Assembly: GCF_030817535.1 (NCBI RefSeq)
Contig: NZ_JAUSZL010000002.1
Coordinates: 248,001 to 312,000, forward strand
Direction: 5' to 3'
Length of the DNA: 64,000 nt
From: Streptomyces sp. V3I8
GTDB lineage: Bacteria > Actinomycetota > Actinomycetes > Streptomycetales > Streptomycetaceae
In this document: positions 7,304 to 15,602 of the stretch, piece after piece
How positions within the stretch are numbered: position 1 is the stretch's first letter
Layout of the letters: each line of letters starts with the position of its first letter
Program-made: the position numbers and the translations under genes
Notes under the pieces: model-generated
What the model saw: the letters and a program-made list of their open reading frames with translations, nothing else
Database searches by the model: none
What the model was told of the DNA's origin: nothing

Positions 7304-8524
7304 TCAGGCCGGCGTCCCGGCGGCGGCCCGGTCCGTCCGGACCGCCCGGTCGACGACCCGGCGACGGCGGGTCGGCACGCCGAGGGTCGGATTCGCGACA
7401 CCCCAGACCGCGCCCTTGCAGACCAGTTCCTTGTAGAACGCGGCGAGCCGGCCGGTCAGCGCCGCGTCGACGGCCCGGTCGTCCGCGGTGACGTACTGGA
7501 TCAGGCCCTCGGAACGGCCCAGCGAGATGCACTGGTTGAAGTAGCGGATCGTCCCGGTCGGGAGCTTCCCGCCCGTCAGCCGGGCCGCGACGACATCGGC
7601 GGCGCGCCAGGCGGCAGGGGTGCCCGAGGCGCACGACATCCGCAGCGGCTTGTCGCCGGGACCCATCGCCAGGGCGGCGTCGCCGACGACGTACACGTCC
7701 GGGTGCGAGACCGAGCGCATGCTGTCGTCGACCACGATCCGGCCCGTGTCGGTGGTCTCCAGGGCGGTGGCCCGCGCGATCGGGTGGACGGCGAAGCCGG
7801 TCGTCCACACGGTGACCGCGGCGGGGACGGCGCGGCCGTCCCCGGTGATGACGCGGTCGGCCTCGACGCGGGTGACGACGGCCTGCTCGTGCACGACGAT
7901 GCCGAGCCCGTCGACGACCTTCCGCAGATGGCGGCGGCCCTTGTCGGAGAGCCAGTCGCCGAGTCCACCGCGGGCGACGAGAGCGACCGCGAGGTCCGGG
8001 CGGGCCTCGGCGAGTTCCGTCGCGGCCTCCACTCCGGTGAGGCCGCCGCCGACCACGACCACGGACTGCGCGGCGTCCAGGCCGGCCAGCCGCTCACGCA
8101 GCCGCAGCGCTCCGGACCGGCTCGCGATCTGGTGGGCGTGCTCGGTGGTGCCGGGGACGCCCTGGTGGTCCCAGCCGCTGCCGAGGGCGTACACGAGGGT
8201 GTCATACGGGAGCTGCTCGGCGGCGGGGTCCGTTTCGGTGCCGTGGTTCGGCTCGACGGTGACGGTTTTGCGGTCGGCGTCGACGCCGGTGACGGTCGCG
8301 AGCTTCAGCTCGACACCGGTGCCGGCGAGCATCCCGGCGAGCGGCCGGTGCTTGAGGTCCTGGCCGACCGCGAGCTGGTGCATCCGGACGCGCTCGACGA
8401 AGTCGGGCTCGGCGTTGACGAGGGTGATGGCGACGTCGTCACGGTGCAGCCGCCTGGCGAGGCGGCCGGCCGCGATGGCTCCGGTGTATCCGGCGCCGAG
8501 AACGATGATGCGGTGCTGCTGCAT
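7304..8524 (-). CDS. NAD(P)/FAD-dependent oxidoreductase, type II NADH dehydrogenase-like
   Basis: A 406-residue flavoprotein of the pyridine nucleotide-disulfide reductase fold. The FAD-binding Rossmann motif is at the N-terminus (IIVLGAGYTGAIAAGRLA, residues 5-22), a second GxGxxG for NAD(P)H near 160 (VVVVGGGLTGVEAATELAE), and the late FAD motif near 290 (PDVYVVGDAALA). No redox-active CxxC is seen, consistent with NDH-2-like proteins. It lies just downstream of an ECF41 sigma gene on the same strand. ECF41 sigma factors are typically found beside carboxymuconolactone decarboxylases, oxidoreductases or epimerases, so this is probably that partner. The electron acceptor is unknown; quinone is plausible. 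Confidence 0.85.
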   Translation of the reverse strand: MQQHRIIVLGAGYTGAIAAGRLARRLHRDDVAITLVNAEPDFVERVRMHQLAVGQDLKHRPLAGMLAGTGVELKLATVTGVDADRKTVTVEPNHGTETDPAAEQLPYDTLVYALGSGWDHQGVPGTTEHAHQIASRSGALRLRERLAGLDAAQSVVVVGGGLTGVEAATELAEARPDLAVALVARGGLGDWLSDKGRRHLRKVVDGLGIVVHEQAVVTRVEADRVITGDGRAVPAAVTVWTTGFAVHPIARATALETTDTGRIVVDDSMRSVSHPDVYVVGDAALAMGPGDKPLRMSCASGTPAAWRAADVVAARLTGGKLPTGTIRYFNQCISLGRSEGLIQYVTADDRAVDAALTGRLAAFYKELVCKGAVWGVANPTLGVPTRRRRVVDRAVRTDRAAAGTPA

Positions 8525-8631
8525 GTCCTAGCTCCTGTCTGCGCGGGTCCGACCCGTGTCGAGCGCGGTGTCGGCCCTTGAACCGGACAGCACGCCGTTC
8601 CCTGACAGGAACCTCGTGTGAAGCGGATCAC

Positions 8632-8647
8632 ACCGCCGCACGGCGGT
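8632..8647 (-). terminator. Short hairpin at the end of the sigma gene
   Basis: ACCGCCG (8632-8638) and CGGCGGT (8641-8647) form a perfect inverted repeat that touches the sigma gene's stop codon. The stem is short and there is no U-run, so it may attenuate rather than stop transcription into the oxidoreductase gene. Confidence 0.3.
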
Positions 8648-9591
8648 CAGAAGGCGTGGAACAGGGGTTCTCCGTGGTCGGTCGCCGCCCACAGCCCGGT
8701 CGCGCGCTCCAGCTTGTCGGGGTTGGCCTGGGCGCGGAACGCGGCGATGCCGTCGGCGGTGACCTCCAGGCACACGATGCCGACGACCCGGCCGTCGACG
8801 ACCGCCACGACGGCGGGGTCGCCGTTGGCGGTCCAGGCGTGGATCGCGGGCGAGCCGCCGACCAGGGCGCGCTTGGACCGCGCCGGCCTGAACAGGCCCC
8901 GCATGAACTTCGCGACGGCCAGGGCGCCTTCGAACGGCCTGGTCCGGGCCGGGACCTTCCCGCCGCCGTCACCGACCGAGACCACGTCGGCGGTGAGCAG
9001 CCGTACGAGTGGTTCGGTCTCCCCGGTCGTGGCGGCCGACAGGAACTCCTCCACGATCCGCCGGGCGGCGGCCCTGTCGATCTCGGCACGGGCCCTGCCG
9101 TCCGTGAGGTGCTTCTTCGCGCGGTGGAGGATCTGCTGGCTGGCGGCCTCCGTGATGCCGAGGATCTCGGCGACCTCCCGGTGCGGGTAGTCGAAGGCCT
9201 CCCGCAGCACGTACACCGCGCGTTCGTTGGGGGACAGCCGCTCCATGAGGGTCAGGACGGCGTACGAGACCGACTCGCGCTGCTCGACGGTGCCGGCGGG
9301 GCCGAGCATCGCGTCCCCCTCCAGCAGCGGTTCGGGAAGCCACTGCCCCACGTACCGCTCACGCCGTGCGCGGGCCGACGTCAGGAGGTTGAGGCACAGG
9401 TTGGTGAGGACCCGCGTCAGCCAGGCCTCCAGGACCTCGATGTGTCCGGTGTCGGCGGCCTGCCAGCGCAGGAAGGTCTCCTGCACGACGTCCTCGGCCT
9501 CGCCCGCGGACCCCAGGAGGCGGTACGCGATGGCCTCCAGCCGGGGCCTCAGGCTCTCGAACCGGTCCACGTCCTGCACGGTCAGCGGCAT
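8647..9591 (-). CDS. sigJ: ECF41-type RNA polymerase sigma factor (SigJ-like)
   Basis: A 314-residue sigma factor. Region 2 is at about residues 8-80 (RPRLEAIAYRLLGSAGEAED, VVQETFLRW), region 4 at about 115-170 (LSPNERAVYVLREAFDYPHR, then EVAEILGITEAASQQILHRA). A C-terminal SnoaL/NTF2-like domain of about 130 residues follows. This fused C-terminal domain, instead of a separate anti-sigma factor, defines ECF41 proteins, where it modulates activity in cis. No anti-sigma gene is adjacent. The ATG at 9591 was chosen because MPLTVQDVDRFESLRPRLEA matches the family start; the longer upstream frame is proline/arginine-rich and unlikely to be translated. It probably controls the downstream flavoprotein gene. 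Confidence 0.88.
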   Translation of the reverse strand: MPLTVQDVDRFESLRPRLEAIAYRLLGSAGEAEDVVQETFLRWQAADTGHIEVLEAWLTRVLTNLCLNLLTSARARRERYVGQWLPEPLLEGDAMLGPAGTVEQRESVSYAVLTLMERLSPNERAVYVLREAFDYPHREVAEILGITEAASQQILHRAKKHLTDGRARAEIDRAAARRIVEEFLSAATTGETEPLVRLLTADVVSVGDGGGKVPARTRPFEGALAVAKFMRGLFRPARSKRALVGGSPAIHAWTANGDPAVVAVVDGRVVGIVCLEVTADGIAAFRAQANPDKLERATGLWAATDHGEPLFHAF

Positions 9592-9706
9592 GGCCCGGAT
9601 CCTATCGGGACCGTGCAAGAGGCCCCGGGGCAGGACGTGGGGGCGGGACGGCCGGGGTCGCGAGGCCACCCGGGGCCGCGGGGCGGGCTCGAAGGGGCGG
9701 CGGCGG

Positions 9707-10501
9707 TCACGCCGGGATGACGTGCCCGCCGCCGAGCGGTACGGCCTCACCGTCGGCCACGAGGTGGGGCGTGATGCCCCTCTCCCGGGCGGCACGGCCG
9801 AACCGGGCGGCGATGTCGGGCTGTTCGACATAGGCGGGAGGGTTGTCGAACAGCTCGTAGTGGATGGCGCAGGCCGCTGTGGCGCCCAGAGCCGCCGCGG
9901 CCTCCACCGCCTGCTCGGGTGTCAGCGTGACGGGCACGTTGGCCTCGTAGCCCTCGAATCTGGCGATGACGCCGTTGACGGGCAGGAACGCCACGTCGAA
10001 CGGGCCGTGGTCGCGGGCGATCTGCCACCAGTTGCCGTGCCACATGGTGTCCCCGCAGTGGATGATCCGGACTCCGGCGCCCTCCACGATCCACGCGACC
10101 TGGTCGCAGTCGCTGCCGCGCCAGTCCAGCGAGGCGACGGGGGTGACCGTCAGCGGGCCGATACGGCGGGCCTCCCCCAGTTCCTGCGCCTCGGCCGTGA
10201 CGCCGTGCTCGGCCAGCGCCGACGCGGTGGGGGTGTGGCAGCCGACGGTCCCCGAGACGGCCAGGCGCGCGATCAGCTCGCGGTCGTAGTGGTCGGGGTG
10301 CAGGTGGGTGATCAGGGCATGCGTTCCGGCCGGGGCGTCGACGGGAGGCAGGGGCCGCCGTGGCAGGCCCATCACGGGTGCGAGCGGGGCGGTGTTCTCG
10401 AGCGGGTCGATCAGCAGGAGCGTGTCGCCCAGGGCGATCTCGACGCCGGCCCACCCGAGACGGCGCAGGCGCGGTGTGTCGGTGACGGTGTCCGTGGTCA
10501 T
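9707..10501 (-). CDS. Metallo-beta-lactamase-fold hydrolase (UlaG-like)
   Basis: A 264-residue MBL-fold protein. The zinc motif appears as THLHPDHYD (about residues 85-93), with further ligands suggested by IIHCGDTMWHGNW (about 148) and AIHYELFDN near 218. The N-terminal LGWAGVEIALGDTLLLIDP is typical of UlaG/YycJ-like metal-dependent hydrolases. ATG start at 10501. The substrate cannot be inferred. It lies between the sigma gene and a damaged exporter gene on the same strand, with gaps above 60 bases, so it is probably its own transcript. Confidence 0.82.
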   Translation of the reverse strand: MTTDTVTDTPRLRRLGWAGVEIALGDTLLLIDPLENTAPLAPVMGLPRRPLPPVDAPAGTHALITHLHPDHYDRELIARLAVSGTVGCHTPTASALAEHGVTAEAQELGEARRIGPLTVTPVASLDWRGSDCDQVAWIVEGAGVRIIHCGDTMWHGNWWQIARDHGPFDVAFLPVNGVIARFEGYEANVPVTLTPEQAVEAAAALGATAACAIHYELFDNPPAYVEQPDIAARFGRAARERGITPHLVADGEAVPLGGGHVIPA

Positions 10502-10567
10502 GGTGGACCTCCTCGTGCGGCCTGTGGCCGCTCGTTCGGATGTGTTCGTCTGCCTCGGTGGCAGGGT

Positions 10568-11155
10568 TCAGGGGTCGGGGGTCAGGGTGATGAGTACGGT
10601 CACGGCGGCCAGTCCGAGGACGGCCGTCACCGTGGCCATGGGTACGGCGCCGTGCGCGCCGGGGAGTCCGGCCGGCGGCGCGGCGAGGCCGCCGAAGAGG
10701 AACTGTCCGCAGCCGAGGAGCGCCGCCGCCCTTCCTTCGTGCAGGTCGCTGACGTACGCGTAGGCGATCACCAGGGCGAACGCGCCGCCGAGCCCCTGCA
10801 CTCCCCGCAGCACGACGAGGAGCCCGACGGTCGGCGCGAGGGCACGCAGCAGTCCCGCCACCGTGTAGAGGGTCAGCCCGAACAGCAACGGCCGGCGCCG
10901 GCCCAGGGCGTCGCTCAGCGGACCGGCCGCGAGCTGACCGACGGCCAGGCCCATCAGGCATGCGGTGACGGTGAGCTGGACCGCCCACGCCGGGCTGTGC
11001 AGGCTGTCGGCCAGCCGGGGCAGACCGGGCATGCAGGCGTCCATGGACAGCGGTCCGAGGGCGCTGAGGGCCGCGAGGAGCACGAGCACACGGATCCGGC
11101 GGACGGCGCCTCCCCCACCGCCGGTCCGCGTGGGCACCGCTTTTTCCACGGTCAC
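10568..11155 (-). CDS. Bcr/CflA-type MFS exporter, internally deleted (probably non-functional)
   Basis: The product has 195 residues against about 400 for the family. The N-terminal part is a normal Bcr/CflA transporter through four helices, including SMDACMPGLPRLADSL, the loop GPLSDALGRRRPLLFG and the segment ending AYAYVSDLHEGRAAA. The sequence then jumps in frame to a C-terminal segment (LLGCGQFLFGGLAAPPAGLP, then VPMATVTAVLGLAAV) that normally forms the last two helices. About 200 residues, helices 5-10, are missing without breaking the frame. GTG start four bases after the stop of the NmrA-like gene, so the two are co-transcribed. It is unlikely to transport. Confidence 0.7.
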   Translation of the reverse strand: MTVEKAVPTRTGGGGGAVRRIRVLVLLAALSALGPLSMDACMPGLPRLADSLHSPAWAVQLTVTACLMGLAVGQLAAGPLSDALGRRRPLLFGLTLYTVAGLLRALAPTVGLLVVLRGVQGLGGAFALVIAYAYVSDLHEGRAAALLGCGQFLFGGLAAPPAGLPGAHGAVPMATVTAVLGLAAVTVLITLTPDP

Positions 11156-11159
11156 CGGA

Positions 11160-12017
11160 TCAGGGCTTCCGTGCCGCCCGCACCACGTCCGCGAAGGACC
11201 TCGGTTCGCGGCCGGTCAGGTCGGCCACCCCGCTGCCGACCCGGGCGAGGAACCCGCCGCGCGTCGACGCGCCGAACGAGGTCACCAGTTCCGACAGCGG
11301 CTGCGGCAGGCCGGCCTCCTCGAGTGCGGTGGCGAACGCGTGGTCGTCGACGTCGACCGGTTCGACCTCACGGCCGCCGATCTCGCGGGCGAGCCGTACC
11401 AGGTCGAGGACGCTCACCGCCTCCGGACCGGTGATGTCGATGACCTGGTTCTCGTGCCCGTCCTGGGTGAGGACCGCCGCTGCCGCCGCCGCGCAGTCCT
11501 CACGGGTGACGTACGCCGCCGCGCCGGCGCCGCTGTTCGTCACCAGTCGGCCGGTGGCGGCGGCCTGTTCGACGACGGAGACCTGCATGTGCGCGTACAG
11601 GTTGTTGCGCAGCGCGGTCCATCGCAGTCCGCTCTCCCGCAGTGCCTGTTCCGTGCCGGCGTGGTCGGCGACCACGACGGCGGGATTGGCGGGCACCGGC
11701 TCGGGAACGGAGGTGTACGCGATGTGCGAAACCCCCGCTCCGGCCGCCGCCGCGATTGCCGCCCGCTGCCGGTCGAGGCGGGAGCCCACCGCGTCGGTGG
11801 AGACGAGCAGCAGTCGTTCGACGCCGACGAGTGCGGCGGCGACGGTGCGGGGGTCGTCGAAATCGGCCCGCCTCACCTGCGCGCCGCGGTCGGCGAGGTC
11901 GGCGAGCGCCTCCGGCGTACGTGTGGTGAGGACGACCCCACGCGGATCGACGGTCCGCAGCACCAGCTCGGCGGTGGCACGTCCGAGGGGACCGGAGGCA
12001 CCGGTGATGCCGATCAT
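11160..12017 (-). CDS. NAD(P)-binding NmrA/QorB-type reductase
   Basis: A 285-residue atypical short-chain dehydrogenase. The glycine motif is at the extreme N-terminus (MIGITGASGPLGRATAELVL), with RRADFDDPRTVAAAL near residue 50, LLLVSTDAV near 68, and the substrate-side segment HIAYTSVPEPVPANPAVVVADH near 98. The SDR Tyr-x-x-x-Lys motif is missing, as in NmrA and QorB, which act as redox sensors or quinone reductases. It is divergent from an Rrf2 regulator over a 78-bp gap holding an inverted repeat, a layout like qorB-ytfH of E. coli. Probably a stress-induced quinone reductase. Confidence 0.82.
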   Translation of the reverse strand: MIGITGASGPLGRATAELVLRTVDPRGVVLTTRTPEALADLADRGAQVRRADFDDPRTVAAALVGVERLLLVSTDAVGSRLDRQRAAIAAAAGAGVSHIAYTSVPEPVPANPAVVVADHAGTEQALRESGLRWTALRNNLYAHMQVSVVEQAAATGRLVTNSGAGAAAYVTREDCAAAAAAVLTQDGHENQVIDITGPEAVSVLDLVRLAREIGGREVEPVDVDDHAFATALEEAGLPQPLSELVTSFGASTRGGFLARVGSGVADLTGREPRSFADVVRAARKP

Positions 12018-12031
12018 GATCGCACCAATCT

Positions 12032-12076
12032 GTAGTCATCATGAAGACGAATTAGAACTGTAGCTACGATGACTAC
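12032..12076. promoter_or_regulatory. Inverted-repeat operator in the NmrA/Rrf2 divergent promoter
   Basis: GTAGTCATC (12032-12040) and GATGACTAC (12068-12076) are exact reverse complements, 27 bases apart. A third related element, CTGTAGCTAC, lies between them (12058-12067). The arrangement suggests the Rrf2 protein binds here and represses both directions. Confidence 0.5.
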
Positions 12077-12095
12077 GGAATGGCAAGATGGCCGT

Positions 12096-12542
12096 ATGGC
12101 CCGCTCGACCAACACCCGGTTCGCTGTCGCCGTCCATGTGCTGACCTATCTGGCCGGCGTCCTGGAGGGCCGCACCGTCAGCTCGGAGGAGCTCTCCGAG
12201 AGCACCCACGTCAACGCCGCCCACATACGCCGGGTGCTGGGCCCGCTGCGGGGCGCGGGTGTGGTGCGGTCGCGGCCCGGTGTCCACGGGGGCTGGCAAC
12301 TGGCGGTGGACGCCGCGGAGATCGGGCTCGACCGGGTCTGGCTGCTGCTCCAGGGCGCCGACCCGGTACTCGGCCTGCACGAGCCCGCCCCGACCTGCGT
12401 GGTGGGCCGCGCCGTGCAGAAGACCCTGGACACGCTCGACCGGACGGTCGCGGGTGCGGTGGCGACCGAGCTCGGGCACTTCACCGTGCGCGACGTACTG
12501 AACGGGCTGCCCGCTCCGGCGTCCGGTCCGCACGGCTCCTGA
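12096..12542 (+). CDS. Rrf2-family transcriptional regulator
   Basis: A 148-residue winged-helix regulator (Rrf2/YwnA type). Residues 1-60 carry TRFAVAVHVLTYLA and the recognition region SEELSESTHVNAAHIRRVLG followed by the wing (GVHGGWQLAV). A single cysteine (PTCVVGRAV, residue about 106) is present instead of the three-Cys Fe-S cluster motif, so this member is probably thiol-based (YwnA/HypR-like) rather than Fe-S. I prefer the ATG at 12096 over that at 12069 because the latter falls inside the operator repeat and Rrf2 proteins start close to TRFAVAVH. It likely controls the divergent reductase gene. Confidence 0.8.
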   Translation: MARSTNTRFAVAVHVLTYLAGVLEGRTVSSEELSESTHVNAAHIRRVLGPLRGAGVVRSRPGVHGGWQLAVDAAEIGLDRVWLLLQGADPVLGLHEPAPTCVVGRAVQKTLDTLDRTVAGAVATELGHFTVRDVLNGLPAPASGPHGS

Positions 12543-12566
12543 CGAGCGGCGTGCGGGTGCGTACGC

Positions 12567-12610
12567 CCGAAGCCGGTACGGGCCTGTCAGGCGGCCGGTA
12601 CCGGCTTCGG
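12567..12610. terminator. Bidirectional terminator between convergent genes
   Basis: CCGAAGCCGGTAC (12567-12579) is perfectly complementary to GTACCGGCTTCGG (12598-12610). It lies between the ends of the rrf2 gene (+) and the apionate operon (-), so it can serve both. Confidence 0.65.
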
Positions 12611-12645
12611 TGGAACGGGGCGCGTCAGCGCTGCTCAGCGCGTGA

Positions 12646-13521
12646 TCAGCGTGTGATCTCCTTGATCTTCAGCATGCGCGTGATGACCTTGTCGAGCTCG
12701 TCGTCCTCGAAGACCTTCTTCCAGTCGTCGCGCACGATGGACTCGCGGCCGTAGTCCATGGCGATCAGGCAGGCGTCCGAGAACGGGTTGGAGCCCTTGA
12801 GGGTGTTGGCCAGGGCGACCTGGGTGTGGCCCAGGAGCATCGCGCGGGCCGCCTTCTCCGGGACGCCGACGGTGTGCACGGTCTCGTGCAGCGCCTCGGT
12901 CAGCAGGGCGCCCACCATGCAGGCGATGGTCTCGACGAGGGTCGGCTCCAGGACGGCGAGCTGCTTGACGGTGACCCAGTGGACGTCGACCACGGGCGCG
13001 TACATCACGCGGATGACGGAGTCGGCCAGCTCCCGCTTGGCTTCGTCCCCGCCCTCGTACGCGGCGACGACCTCCTGCGGGGCGGCGATCCCGCCGAAGG
13101 TGTCCTGCCACTCCTCCTTGGTGGTGCGCTCCAGGAACACCGACGGGTGGCAGGGGTGCGCACACGCGTAGTGGATGTCGTCCCGGTCGAAGAGCAGGCC
13201 GGCGTAGGCGGCGGCCGGGTCGAGGGTGAGGACGACCGTGCCCGGCCTCATCAGCGGGACGAGTTCCTCCGAGACCTTGCCGAGGACGACGTCGGGGACG
13301 GCGAGGATGACCACGTCGGCCTCGGCGACGGCGTCGGCGGACCCGGTCAGCTCGCGGCCGAGGCCGCGGATCAGCTCCTGGCCCTTGGACGAGGCCTCGC
13401 TGAAGAGCACCCGGAAGTCGCTCTCGACCAGGTTGTCGGAGACGCGCTGGCCCATCTTGCCGGCGGCCCCGATGACGGCGACGGTCCTGACGTCGGCCTG
13501 GGTCTGGATCTCGGTGGCCAT
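12646..13521 (-). CDS. apnO: D-apionate oxidoisomerase (ApnO-like)
   Basis: A 291-residue NAD-dependent enzyme with a Rossmann domain (TVAVIGAAGKMGQRVSDNL, residues 12-30; DVVILAVPDVVL near 70) and an all-helical phosphogluconate-dehydrogenase-like C-terminal domain (PTLVETIACMVGALLTEALH, GVPEKAARAMLLGHTQVAL). The HPCHPSVF segment near residue 121 is characteristic. In the characterised D-apionate pathways, proteins of this family oxidise and rearrange D-apionate to 3-oxo-isoapionate. The assignment is greatly strengthened by its neighbours, which supply every later step. It is the last gene of the operon; its start overlaps the upstream stop as TAATG. An alternative reading is a dehydrogenase for a related branched acid sugar. 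Confidence 0.75.
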   Translation of the reverse strand: MATEIQTQADVRTVAVIGAAGKMGQRVSDNLVESDFRVLFSEASSKGQELIRGLGRELTGSADAVAEADVVILAVPDVVLGKVSEELVPLMRPGTVVLTLDPAAAYAGLLFDRDDIHYACAHPCHPSVFLERTTKEEWQDTFGGIAAPQEVVAAYEGGDEAKRELADSVIRVMYAPVVDVHWVTVKQLAVLEPTLVETIACMVGALLTEALHETVHTVGVPEKAARAMLLGHTQVALANTLKGSNPFSDACLIAMDYGRESIVRDDWKKVFEDDELDKVITRMLKIKEITR

Positions 13522-14330
13522 TACTCGCTCCTCAGAAGGGTGTCGATGCTGTGCTGCGTCCACTGGTGTTCGAGCCGGGCGGTGGCGTCGAAGCCCTCGT
13601 CCTGCCACGGGAGCCAGTGCTCCACGATCTGGTTGATGCCGTCCGCGTCCGGCCGGGCGGCCCGTACGGCGGCGATCATGGCGTCGTACTCCAGGAGGCC
13701 CTCGCCGAGGGGGCAGCCGGCGTAGGTGAAGCCGACCCAGCCGTCCCGGCGGGTGAAGGCGAAGTCCTTGACGTGGATGTTGACCACGTGCGGCGCGGTC
13801 GCGGCGACCACGTCCACCGGGCGTTCCAGGCGGGCGACGCTGTTGCCCGGGTCCAGGACGACGCCGAGCCGCTCGCTGCCGACCCCGCGTACGACAGCCA
13901 GCAGGTCGTCGGTCGACACCTGCTCGTAGGTCTCCAGGCCCAGGGTCACGCCGGCGTCCTCGAAGCGCGGCACCGACTCCCCGAGCAGGGCCACGGCCTC
14001 GGAGGTGTCCGGCCGGTGGCCCGCCGTGTTGAGCATGGAGCGGACCAGGGTGACGTCCAACCGCCGTGCCATGTCGAGGTACTTGAGCAGATGGGCGGTG
14101 CGGACGCCGCGGGTGCCGAGTTCCAGGGTCAGGCCCAGGTCGGCGGCGGTGGCCTTCACGTCCGCCAACTGTGCGGCGTCGTACGACTCGACGGGTGGGT
14201 AGTCGCAGATCTGGAAGACCTGGCCGCCCAGTTCGGCGGTGTCGCGCAGCATCTCGGGGAGCGTCATCGGCCGGGGTGCCCGGTCGGAGAAGCGCCAGAA
14301 GTACGCGTACGTGCTGATTCCGCAGGCCAT
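13521..14330 (-). CDS. oiaC: Xylose isomerase-like TIM barrel protein, probable 3-oxo-isoapionate decarboxylase
   Basis: A 269-residue AP-endonuclease-2/xylose-isomerase-like TIM barrel. Metal-binding positions are visible as GLETYEQ (E near residue 142), LDPGNSV (D near 174), the histidine pair in VVNIHVKDF near 200 and IVEHWLP near 246. This fold includes hydroxypyruvate isomerase and OiaC, which decarboxylates 3-oxo-isoapionate to L-erythrulose. Between ApnO and L-erythrulose enzymes this is the natural job. ATG start overlaps the upstream stop by one base (TGATG), so it is translationally coupled. From sequence alone an isomerase/epimerase role is not excluded. Confidence 0.7.
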   Translation of the reverse strand: MACGISTYAYFWRFSDRAPRPMTLPEMLRDTAELGGQVFQICDYPPVESYDAAQLADVKATAADLGLTLELGTRGVRTAHLLKYLDMARRLDVTLVRSMLNTAGHRPDTSEAVALLGESVPRFEDAGVTLGLETYEQVSTDDLLAVVRGVGSERLGVVLDPGNSVARLERPVDVVAATAPHVVNIHVKDFAFTRRDGWVGFTYAGCPLGEGLLEYDAMIAAVRAARPDADGINQIVEHWLPWQDEGFDATARLEHQWTQHSIDTLLRSE

Positions 14331-15109
14331 CACACCACCGCCGCGGTGGCCGGTGCGCGGATCTCGTCGAGGACGGCGCGGACGTTGCCCGGGTCGTGGG
14401 CGAAGCGGCCGAGGAAGAGGCCGTCCGCCGCTCCCGCGAGGCGGGTGAGCAGGCCGGGGCCCGCGCTGCCACCGTAGATGACCTGCGAACCGGCGTGCTG
14501 CGGGCGGGTGCCGAGCCAGTCCCGCAGGGCCGTGCACACGGCGGTGATGTGCTCGGCGGAGGCAGGCTCGGGCGCGCCGATGGCCCACTGGGGCTCGTAG
14601 GCGAGGACGACGGTGCCGTCCAGTCCGGTCAGCAGGCGGGCGGCCTCGGCGACCGTGCGTTCGGCCGCCTCCCGGGGTGTCCCGCGGTCGAGTTCGCCGA
14701 CGCACAGGACCGGGGTGAGGCCGTTGCGCAGGGCGGCGGCCGTCTTGGCGGCGACGACCGTGTCGCCCTCCCCGTACAGGCGGCGGCGCTCGGCGTGGCC
14801 GACCTCGGCGTAGCGGCAGCCGATCTCCTTGAGGAGGGGGCCGCCGACCTCGCCGGTGTACGGGCCGAAGTCCTCGGTGGCGATGTCCTGGGCGCCGAGC
14901 GCGATGCCGTACGGCGCGAGGATTCCCGCGGCGGGGATCAGGGTGGGGAAAGCCGGCAGGACGAGGAGGCGGGCCTCGCCGGAGGTCACGGCGGGGTGCT
15001 CGGCGGCGAGGCCGGCGATCCGCCGGGCCCAGTCGAGGGTCTGGTGGTGGCCGAAGTACATCTTCAGGCTCACCCCCAGCAGGAGGGGCGGACGGGCCGG
15101 GGCGGGCAT
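14330..15109 (-). CDS. lerI: Triosephosphate isomerase-like L-erythrulose 1-phosphate isomerase
   Basis: A 259-residue TIM-family protein. Catalytic residues are conserved: Lys in LGVSLKMYFG (residue 16), His in EVGHAERR (near 102), Glu in LAYEPQWAIG (near 170), and phosphate-binding loops IYGGSAGPGLL and GLFLGRFAHDP. The first motif reads SLKMYFG, not the NWKMN of glycolytic TPI, typical of the paralogues (LerI, EryH) that convert L-erythrulose 1-phosphate to D-erythrulose 4-phosphate in tetritol pathways. It lies between oiaC and eryI with one-base overlaps at both ends. A second house-keeping TPI is not expected in such an operon. Confidence 0.8.
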   Translation of the reverse strand: MPAPARPPLLLGVSLKMYFGHHQTLDWARRIAGLAAEHPAVTSGEARLLVLPAFPTLIPAAGILAPYGIALGAQDIATEDFGPYTGEVGGPLLKEIGCRYAEVGHAERRRLYGEGDTVVAAKTAAALRNGLTPVLCVGELDRGTPREAAERTVAEAARLLTGLDGTVVLAYEPQWAIGAPEPASAEHITAVCTALRDWLGTRPQHAGSQVIYGGSAGPGLLTRLAGAADGLFLGRFAHDPGNVRAVLDEIRAPATAAVV

Positions 15110-15591
15110 CAGGCGGCCGCCCCGGCGTCGGGGGCGTCCTCGTAGTCGCACATGAGCTGGACCTTCGCCGCCGACGCGGAGGTCTCGTCGAAGCGGTAGG
15201 TGAGCCATTCGGCGGCCAGGCGGCGGGCGAGTTCGAGGCCGACGACGCGCTGGCCGAAGGTCAGGATCTGCGCGTTGTTGGACAGGACCGCCCGCTCGAC
15301 GGAGAAGGAGTCGTGGGCGGTGACGGCGCGGATGCCCTTGACCTTGTTGGCCGCGATGGCCACGCCGAGGCCGGTGCCGCACACCAGGAGGGCCCGGTCG
15401 GCCTCGCCGCGGGCGACCATCTCGGCGGCGGCGATGGCGACCTTGGGGTAGGCGGTGTGGCCGTCGGCGTCGACGCCGACGTCGGTGACCTCGGCGACCA
15501 GTGAACTGCCCAGCAGGTCCTGCTTGAGGGCTTCCTTGTACTGGTGGCCGGCGTCGTCGGATCCGACGACGATACGGAGCTTGTCGGTCAT
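15109..15591 (-). CDS. eryI: RpiB-like D-erythrulose 4-phosphate isomerase
   Basis: A 160-residue RpiB/LacAB-family isomerase. Motifs are [17 protein letters not shown] at the N-terminus (phosphate/sugar binding), the catalytic-cysteine loop [17 protein letters not shown] (Cys near residue 70) and [20 protein letters not shown]. In D-erythrulose/erythritol pathways such enzymes convert D-erythrulose 4-phosphate to D-erythrose 4-phosphate, which enters the pentose phosphate pathway. Ribose 5-phosphate isomerase is the alternative function, but the company of LerI and LerK argues for the tetrose. Its stop overlaps the lerI start (TGATG). Confidence 0.8.
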   Translation of the reverse strand: MTDKLRIVVGSDDAGHQYKEALKQDLLGSSLVAEVTDVGVDADGHTAYPKVAIAAAEMVARGEADRALLVCGTGLGVAIAANKVKGIRAVTAHDSFSVERAVLSNNAQILTFGQRVVGLELARRLAAEWLTYRFDETSASAAKVQLMCDYEDAPDAGAAA

Positions 15592-15602
15592 GGCGGCTTT
15601 CC

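Noticed and set aside
8525..8646. ECF41-type promoter (TGTCACA, CGTC) upstream of the flavoprotein gene
   Set aside because: A TGTCAGG on the minus strand is close, but I found no CGTC at the expected distance.
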